This document shows, in pieces, positions 57,670 to 64,000 of a stretch of 64,000 nucleotides of DNA. The notes below the pieces were generated by a model. That model searched no databases. It was given only the letters and a program-made list of their open reading frames with translations, and was not told the DNA's origin. Numbering within the stretch: the first letter of the stretch is position 1; each line of letters opens with the position of its first letter. The DNA is from Terriglobia bacterium (GTDB taxonomy: Bacteria; Acidobacteriota; Terriglobia; Terriglobales; Acidobacteriaceae), in assembly GCA_020073565.1 (NCBI GenBank), contig JAIQEY010000033.1, positions 1 to 64,000 of the forward strand. The letters run 5' to 3'. The position numbers and the translations under genes are program-made.

Positions 57670-58335
57670 CTACGCGCTCGCTGCGTCCTGGCCCCCCAGC
57701 GGCAGGAAGTATTGCGTGCCCTTAATGGGGGCGGAGACTTTTTTCAGCAGTTCCTGCAGGTCTTCGTTGCGATCGACGAAGTCGATTTCAGAAGTGTTTA
57801 CGATCAGCAAGTCAGACTGCGTGTAGTGGAAAAAAAAGTGTTCGTAGGCTTTGACAACTTCCATCAGGTAGTCTTCGCTGATGGCTTTTTCGCCGGGAGC
57901 GTTTTTCTTTTTCAGACGTTTTTTCAGGACTTCCGGCGTCGCTTGCAGATAGATGACCAGGTCAGGCGTGGGGATTTGCTCGCGAAAATAATTGAAATAG
58001 CGGTTGTAGGTTTCCAGTTCCAGATCGTTGAGGTTGAGGCAGGCGAAGAGCTTGTCTTTTTCGAAGATGTAGTCGGCGACGACGGTCTTGTTCGAGCGCG
58101 GTCCAAGATCAAGCGCGCGCAATTGTTCAAAGCGGCGGATCAGGAACGCGAGCTGCGCCTGGAATGCGGCTCCGGTTTCGCCTTCGTAGAAGGCCTTCAG
58201 GAAGGGATTGTCTTCCGGTTCGATGACCCGCTGTGCAGCCAGCCGCTCTCCCAGAACCCGGGCCAGGGTGCTCTTGCCGACTCGTATAGGACCTTCAACC
58301 GCAATATAACGAGGAAGCTCGAAAAGCTTGGCCAT
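57670..58335 (-). CDS. Deoxynucleoside kinase family protein
   Basis: YIAVEGPIRVGKSTLA, VVADYIFEKDKLFA, PDLVIYLQATPEVLKKRL. Confidence 0.9.
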   Translation of the reverse strand: MAKLFELPRYIAVEGPIRVGKSTLARVLGERLAAQRVIEPEDNPFLKAFYEGETGAAFQAQLAFLIRRFEQLRALDLGPRSNKTVVADYIFEKDKLFACLNLNDLELETYNRYFNYFREQIPTPDLVIYLQATPEVLKKRLKKKNAPGEKAISEDYLMEVVKAYEHFFFHYTQSDLLIVNTSEIDFVDRNEDLQELLKKVSAPIKGTQYFLPLGGQDAASA

Positions 58336-58375
58336 GGGAGGACGTGAGCAGAATATATTGCTTCGCAGCGGAGAG

Positions 58376-58528
58376 CAATTGCAGATTGCAGAGGTCAGAG
58401 TGTCAGATTGCACAAGTGAGAGCTTCGAGCCGCGAGCTTCGAGCTTCGAGCGAGCTGAATCATTCCCGGTTCGTAGCTCGGAGACTCGAAGCTCGTAGCT
58501 TATTTCCGCAATCTGACCTCTGACCTCC
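58376..58528. repeat. Composite nested palindrome (CAATCTGACCTCTGACCTC outer, GAGCTTCGAGC inner words)
   Basis: Arms visible by eye on both sides of 58465. Confidence 0.85.
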
Positions 58529-58542
58529 TTTACAATTCCTCC

Positions 58543-59271
58543 ATGTTTGCTGCTTTCCTTGGAGTCGGCGCGGTGGCGGCTGCTTCGGCTGCGGGTTACC
58601 AGTCCATGGCGCCGACGGGGCAATGGTATGGACGCACATTCACTGGGTTCGGGCGCGACAGCAAGAAGATTGCGCTTACCTATGATGATGGGCCGAATGA
58701 TCCGCATACTTTGAAGCTGCTGGAAGTGCTGGCGAAACACGATGTGCACGCTACTTTCTTCATGATTGGGCGCTTCGTGCGGGAGCGGCCCGACATTGTT
58801 CGCGAGGTGGCGCGCAGGGGGCACGTGATTGGCAATCACACGTTCACGCATCCGCTGCTGATTCTTGAGTCGGCGGTGCAGACACGCACGCAGCTCCTAG
58901 AGTGCCGGTCGGCGCTGCAGGATGCGATCGGGGATCATTCGAACCTGTTTCGTCCGCCGTTTGGTGGAAGGCGTCCGGCCACCCTGCGGGTGGCGCGTGA
59001 GCTTGGGCTTGAGACGGTCATGTGGAACGTGACCGCGTATGACTGGAACGCGCCGCCGGCGGCGGGAATCGAGAAGAAAGTTACGCGGCAGATGCGCGGT
59101 GGCGATGTGATCCTGCTGCATGATGGCGGACATCGCGCGATGGGCGCGGATCGCGCGCAGACGGTGATGGCGACGGATAATCTGATCCGGCGGTATAAGG
59201 ATCAGGGATATGAGTTCGTGACGGTCGAAGAGATGAGAGCTGTCAGCCGACAACCCTCGATAGCCGGATAG
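58543..59271 (+). CDS. Polysaccharide deacetylase family protein
   Basis: KKIALTYDDGPND, HATFFMIGRFV, IGNHTFTHP. Confidence 0.93.
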   Translation: MFAAFLGVGAVAAASAAGYQSMAPTGQWYGRTFTGFGRDSKKIALTYDDGPNDPHTLKLLEVLAKHDVHATFFMIGRFVRERPDIVREVARRGHVIGNHTFTHPLLILESAVQTRTQLLECRSALQDAIGDHSNLFRPPFGGRRPATLRVARELGLETVMWNVTAYDWNAPPAAGIEKKVTRQMRGGDVILLHDGGHRAMGADRAQTVMATDNLIRRYKDQGYEFVTVEEMRAVSRQPSIAG

Positions 59272-59382
59272 AGGTGTCAATTCCCATCGATCCCATATGG
59301 ATCCACTCTACTGAGGCCCTGATCGTCTGATTTCAACCCTCAAACTACGACCTTGGTGGCCCCAAACATGGGCTGCACATCA

Positions 59383-60132
59383 TCAATATTTCTTGCCGGG
59401 CGCGACGGCTCTCTCCTGGACCTCCACGGATCCGCCTATGTCGCACCAGAGAGTCCGTGTGACATTGCCGTCGGGTCCCTTCTCGAATTTGATCAGAGCT
59501 GGTTCCCCTCGCACCACGAACGTATCGTCGGAAATCGCAAGCAGCTCGGTTTTCTCCGTTTCATTTGATCCCTGCGCCATCAGTTTGCCACCGTTCCGGG
59601 TAAGCGTAACGGTAGCGGGTGCTGGCGTGTCAGGCCAAACCCCTACATAGGTATCCAGGACTTTTGGGTCCACTGGCTTCGATTCCAAATCAGCATAAGG
59701 AATAACTGACGCCGCCGAAGTGATCATTTGCCAGCCAGAGTCGGTACGCTGATAAACCACCGTTCGCCGGAGGTGCCGGTGCAGAATGGCAGTAGCGTCA
59801 ACATGCAGAGTACGTTTGAACACGTAGGAGAGAATCGCTACGTCGCCCATCTGGCTGAACTTTGTGTCCGATAACTCCAGCGAATCGTCGAACGCCTTGT
59901 CGTGAATGCTTGCGAGGAAGTCCTGTTTGTTCAGGACAACGCCATTTCCCTGGTGGAAGAGCGCGTCCTTGGCTACATGGCCGGACCAAGCATCCGCTTT
60001 GTTGGGGGATCTGAGGCGCTCTGTTTCCAATGCGCGGATCTCCTGTTCAGCGCTGCCGATCTTCGGTGTCTCTTGCCCGGAACAACATAGTGCCGACAAC
60101 AATGCGAGCGCCACGAGACGATTGTCGATCAC
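59383..60132 (-). CDS. Secreted protein with NTF2-like/DUF4440 domain
   Basis: Signal peptide; EQEIRALETERL...SGHVAKDALFHQGNG...VYQRTDSGWQMI. Confidence 0.7.
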   Translation of the reverse strand: MIDNRLVALALLSALCCSGQETPKIGSAEQEIRALETERLRSPNKADAWSGHVAKDALFHQGNGVVLNKQDFLASIHDKAFDDSLELSDTKFSQMGDVAILSYVFKRTLHVDATAILHRHLRRTVVYQRTDSGWQMITSAASVIPYADLESKPVDPKVLDTYVGVWPDTPAPATVTLTRNGGKLMAQGSNETEKTELLAISDDTFVVRGEPALIKFEKGPDGNVTRTLWCDIGGSVEVQERAVAPGKKY

Positions 60133-60214
60133 GACGTTCCCCTTTCCGTGAAGGAGAAGAGTCTACACCGGCATGGCGATTGGGATCTCGCCTTTACACC
60201 AGCAGAAGTTCTTC

Positions 60215-61513
60215 TTATGCGGTCGCCATTGCGAACGCTTGTTTGGCGGCGGCGATGGTTTGCTGCACGTCGTGTTCGGTGTGCGCGGCGCCCAGGAACG
60301 CGGCTTCGAACTGCGACGGCGGCAGGTAAATGCCGCTTTCCAGCATCGAGCGGAAGAAGCGTCCGAAGGCTTCGGTGTCGGACTTGGCGGCCGAGGTCCA
60401 GTCGGTCACGGGGCCGGGCGCGAAGAACCAGGTGAACATCGAGCCGACCCGGTTGTGACACATCATAACGCCAGCGTCTTTTGCGGCGGCGGCAACACCG
60501 GCGACCACTTCGGCCGCGACCTTGTCGAGCTTCGAGTAAACGTCCTTGTGCTCGCGCAGGTAACGCAAGGTGGCATAGCCGGCGGCCATGGCCAGCGGAT
60601 TGCCGGAGAGGGTGCCCGCCTGGTACACGGGACCAAGCGGCGCAACCAGATCCATGATTTCGCTGGGGCCGCCATAGGCGCCGACGGGCAGGCCGCCGCC
60701 GATGATCTTGCCCATGGTGGTGAGGTCAGGCTGGATGGCGTAGAGTTCCTGCGCTCCGCCGAAGGCGATGCGAAAGCCGGTCATTACTTCGTCGAAGATG
60801 AGCAAAGCCTTGTCGCGCGAAGTGATGGCGCGCAGAGCTTCGAGATACCCACGGGCGGGCGGCACACAACCCATGTTGCCGACCACCGGCTCCACGATCA
60901 CGCAGGCAATCTGGTGCTTGAACTTTTTGAATGCATGTTCGAGCGCATCGGTATCGTTGAATGGAAGCGCCAGCGTGAACTGCGTGAATTCTTCAGGAAC
61001 TCCGGCTGAGCCGGGGATGCCGAGAGTGGCAACGCCGGATCCGGCTTTCACCAGCAGCGCGTCGGCGTGTCCGTGATAGCAGCCTTCAAACTTCACGATG
61101 TATTTGCGCTTGGTATAAGCGCGGGCCAGGCGGATAGCCGACATGGTGGCTTCGGTTCCGGAACTGACGAAGCGCACTTTCTGCATGTGCGGGAAGGCGG
61201 AGATGACCAGTTCGGCCAGATCGGCTTCGGTCGGAGTGGAGGCTCCGAAGCTGGTGCCACTGCGGGCGGCAGAGATCACGGCCTCGATCACGGTGGGGGC
61301 GGCGTGACCGAGAATGAGCGGTCCCCAGGAGCAGACATAGTCCACATACTCGTTGCCATCGGCATCCCAGATGCGGGGACCCTGGCCGCGCACAATGTAC
61401 AAAGGCTCGCCTCCGACCGCGCGAAAGGCGCGCACCGGGGAATTCACCCCGCCGGGGATCAACTGCTCTGCGCGTTTCTGGAGTTTCCGGGATTGCTCGG
61501 TTTTCCGGGCCAT
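60215..61513 (-). CDS. hemL: Glutamate-1-semialdehyde 2,1-aminomutase
   Basis: [65 protein letters not shown]. Confidence 0.96.
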   Translation of the reverse strand: MARKTEQSRKLQKRAEQLIPGGVNSPVRAFRAVGGEPLYIVRGQGPRIWDADGNEYVDYVCSWGPLILGHAAPTVIEAVISAARSGTSFGASTPTEADLAELVISAFPHMQKVRFVSSGTEATMSAIRLARAYTKRKYIVKFEGCYHGHADALLVKAGSGVATLGIPGSAGVPEEFTQFTLALPFNDTDALEHAFKKFKHQIACVIVEPVVGNMGCVPPARGYLEALRAITSRDKALLIFDEVMTGFRIAFGGAQELYAIQPDLTTMGKIIGGGLPVGAYGGPSEIMDLVAPLGPVYQAGTLSGNPLAMAAGYATLRYLREHKDVYSKLDKVAAEVVAGVAAAAKDAGVMMCHNRVGSMFTWFFAPGPVTDWTSAAKSDTEAFGRFFRSMLESGIYLPPSQFEAAFLGAAHTEHDVQQTIAAAKQAFAMATA

Positions 61514-61754
61514 AGCTCCTCCACCGAAGCGATAACTCAGTCCTTGGCTTCTTATCAATATAACAGCGGGGCTGGGGCGGTCCGCAGCGCAGTGAATCAC
61601 AGCATTGAGTGACGTTCCGCACAGGGGCTGGGGGACAAGCCCTGGTCCGGGGCGAGGTTCGAATTCACCAGATATTCATAAAATCGCAATACTCCTGCAA
61701 CTTGGCGACGCTATCTTGGCTCCAGATCGCCCTTCTAACCGGGAGGGTTCATCA

Positions 61755-61794
61755 GGACAGTCTTGGGGGGCTCCAGGCTGTCCTTTTCGTTTTT
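61755..61794 (+). terminator. Hairpin plus T-tract upstream of OprB-like gene
   Basis: GGACAGTCTTGGGGGGCTCCAGGCTGTCCTTTTCGTTTTT. Confidence 0.7.
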
Positions 61795-61917
61795 ACCCGC
61801 CTTCGATGTGGTTTCCGAACCCAGGCCATTTCCGACCTCGTGGAGGGCTGGCGCGTTGCTCGGAAATGCTAGGATCAACGATTGCCTGTTCCGACCCTTC
61901 GAAATTGGTGCGAAATC

Positions 61918-63322
61918 CATGCGGAAAATGTCACCAACGAGGTGGTGGGCGGGAAGTCTTGCCGTGCCGGTGATCCTGCTCGCCGGCGTGCTGCCGTTGA
62001 TGGCACAGGATGAAGGCGCCAACCCACAGAAGCCTGCCGACGACCCGGTATTGACCATGTTTCCCCATTCACAGACGGCCCGCTGGTGGGTTTCGGGGCA
62101 GGACAACATCATCTCGCAGTGGCATCCGTCATTCGACGCGAAATACAGTGGGCCCAACAGTTTTAAAACGCATTCCGAGCACGCCGTTTCGAACATCGGG
62201 ACGCTGTTCACCGGCCTTCAGCTTACGGGCACAACCGAAATCTTCATGCATTTCGAGATGGCGGATGGCGGCGGCTTGAGCGATGCACTGGGTATGGCCG
62301 GCTTCACCGATCTTGATGTCGTTCGCAATCCCACGCTCGGAACCACTCCCTATGTTGCGCGGGGCATGATCCGGCAGATCATTCCCCTTAGCAGCGAGAC
62401 GGTCGAAGCGGAGCGCGGCCCTTGGTACCTCGCCACGAAAGTTCCAGTGCGGCGGCTGGAACTTCGCTTCGGAAAGATGGGCACGAACGATTTTTTCGAC
62501 GTCAACGATGTGGGCACCGACAGCCATCTGCAATTCATGAGCTGGACGGTGGACAACAACGGGGCCTACGACTACGCCGCCGATACGCGCGGCTACACGA
62601 TCGGGTTGCTCGCGGAGTATCACGACCGGAACTGGGCGTTTCGCTTCGAAGAGGCGTTGATGCCGAAGGTCGCCAATGGCATCGATCTGCAATGGAACCT
62701 GCGCCGGGCAAGGGCGGAGAACTACGAACTGGAATTGCATCCGAGTATCGGCGGAAAGCGAAATATGGCGCTGCGTCTGCTTAGCTTCGTGAATCACGCG
62801 AACCTGGGCGTGTATCGCGACGCAATCGCCAATTACCGTTCGGGGCAAACGCCGTGGCCAGAGATCACCGCGCACCCGCTGCACACGACGATCAAGTACG
62901 GATTTGCAGTGAATCTGCAGCAGCAGGTCAGCAAGAATACACGGGCATTTTCGCGCTTTGGATGGAACGAAGGTCAGCATCAATCCTATGCCTACACCGA
63001 AGTGGATCAGACGCTCCAGGTGGGCGCGGACCTTTACGGAGAGCACTGGAAACGGAGGCTCGACAAGGTCGGGCTGGTGGTGGTGACGAATGCGATCAAG
63101 AAAGACCACCAGGAGTATCTCCGACTTGGAGGACTGGGGTTTCTGTTGGGCGACGGTGGATTAAACTACAGCCGCGAAAATATTGTTGAGAGCTATTACA
63201 ACGCGCACGTCTGGCGGGGAATCTTTACGGCGTTCGATCTGCAGCACATCAATAATCCGGGATACAACCGCGATCGTGGACCGGTGCTGGTGCCTTCGCT
63301 GCGGTTTCATCTGGATTTCTAA
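61918..63322 (+). CDS. OprB-like carbohydrate porin
   Basis: Signal peptide, beta-barrel pattern, GLQLTGTTEIFMHFEMADGGGLSDALGMAGF, terminal aromatic HLDF. Confidence 0.8.
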
Positions 63323-63363
63323 GGGACAGCTCTTGGCTCTTAGCCTTCTCAGTCAAAACCTTG

Positions 63364-63395
63364 AACCACAGAGGACACAGAGGAACACGGAGGAA
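63364..63395. repeat. Family A single arm
   Basis: ACCACAGAGGACACAGAGGAACACGGAGGA; no second arm. Confidence 0.8.
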
Positions 63396-63406
63396 TGCTG
63401 CCTGAT

Positions 63407-64000
63407 CTATTTTTCGATGCCCGCGTCCTTCCTGTGCACGGTCTGGAATGACCATGCCATGCGGGGCGTGTTGTGCGCGATTCCGAAGCGGCCTTCGGCA
63501 TCGAGCAGAATGATGCCACCGTGGCCGTTGACGCGCTGCTTCAGATAGTTCATGGCTTCCTTGGCGACCCACTCGGGCAGGCTGCCGGAGCCGACGCGAT
63601 CGGCCGCCCACTTCGCGAGCACCAGCTTCATGATGGGCTCGCCCCAACCGGTAGTGGACGCAGCGGCGCTGGCATTGTCGGCATAACATCCGCAGCCGAT
63701 GAGCGAAGAGTCGCCCAGGCGTCCGGGATCTTTGTTGAGCGTGCCACCGGTCGAGGTCGAGGCGGCGATCTTGCCGTCACGGTCGAGCGCGACCGCCCCC
63801 ACCGTGTCATGGGAGATCGTCGGCGCAAACAGATCGGCGCGGTGTTCTTCCATGTGCGACTGGTATTCCCGCAGCCGTTCGATCTCCCGCGGAATGATCA
63901 GATCTTCGTTGCGGCAGAGCGCGATGCCGTGCTCCTCCGCGAAGCGCTCGGCGCCTTCCGCGACGAAATACACATGCGTGCTGTCGCTGAGAATCTTGCG
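63407..64000 (-). CDS. Isoaspartyl peptidase/L-asparaginase (Ntn hydrolase), truncated by window edge
   Basis: HDTVGAVALDRDGKIAASTSTGGTLNKDPGRLGDSSLIGCGCYAD. Confidence 0.92.
   Translation of the reverse strand, partial: RKILSDSTHVYFVAEGAERFAEEHGIALCRNEDLIIPREIERLREYQSHMEEHRADLFAPTISHDTVGAVALDRDGKIAASTSTGGTLNKDPGRLGDSSLIGCGCYADNASAAASTTGWGEPIMKLVLAKWAADRVGSGSLPEWVAKEAMNYLKQRVNGHGGIILLDAEGRFGIAHNTPRMAWSFQTVHRKDAGIEK

Noticed and set aside
61605-61680. GGGGCTG...GGTTCGAATTCACC as a tRNA or tmRNA remnant
   Set aside because: Contains a T-loop-like GGTTCGAAT, but no acceptor stem, anticodon arm or CCA pairing could be assembled.

Overview
High-GC bacterial chromosome window, about 64 kb. Gene content suggests Acidobacteriota (Terriglobia-like); this is an inference from the OmpR-type winged-helix/TPR regulator, gene style and intergenic repeats, not verified. 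Most of the window is densely packed housekeeping genes: kdsB, a GDP-mannose cassette, coaD, recA, rsmI, rsmD, tyrS, dgt, purH, a fused aroD-aroE, pgsA, gdh, trpE, panB/panC, a deoxynucleoside kinase and hemL. No rRNA, convincing tRNA, CRISPR array or prophage was seen. Strongest observations: (1) a BCP-type peroxiredoxin at 51689-52147 whose peroxidatic Cys codon is an in-frame TGA, followed 17 nt later by the loop of a hairpin that fits a bacterial SECIS. It is a probable selenoprotein that the ORF track splits in two. (2) A small GIY-YIG nuclease ORF (19136-19519) bracketed by inverted copies of a composite repeat. The outer arms are conserved, and each copy encloses a different inner palindrome. 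Solo relatives occur elsewhere, so this may be a minimal mobile unit. (3) A YidB/DUF937 gene broken by one apparent +1 frameshift near 43156. (4) Several genes with a -10-like hexamer about 6-8 nt from the start codon (leaderless), including a duplicated repeat-plus-promoter module ahead of yqeY and a DUF1330 gene. (5) Many intergenic palindromes built from degenerate short words. All calls come from reading the sequence and ORF track; no database search was run.
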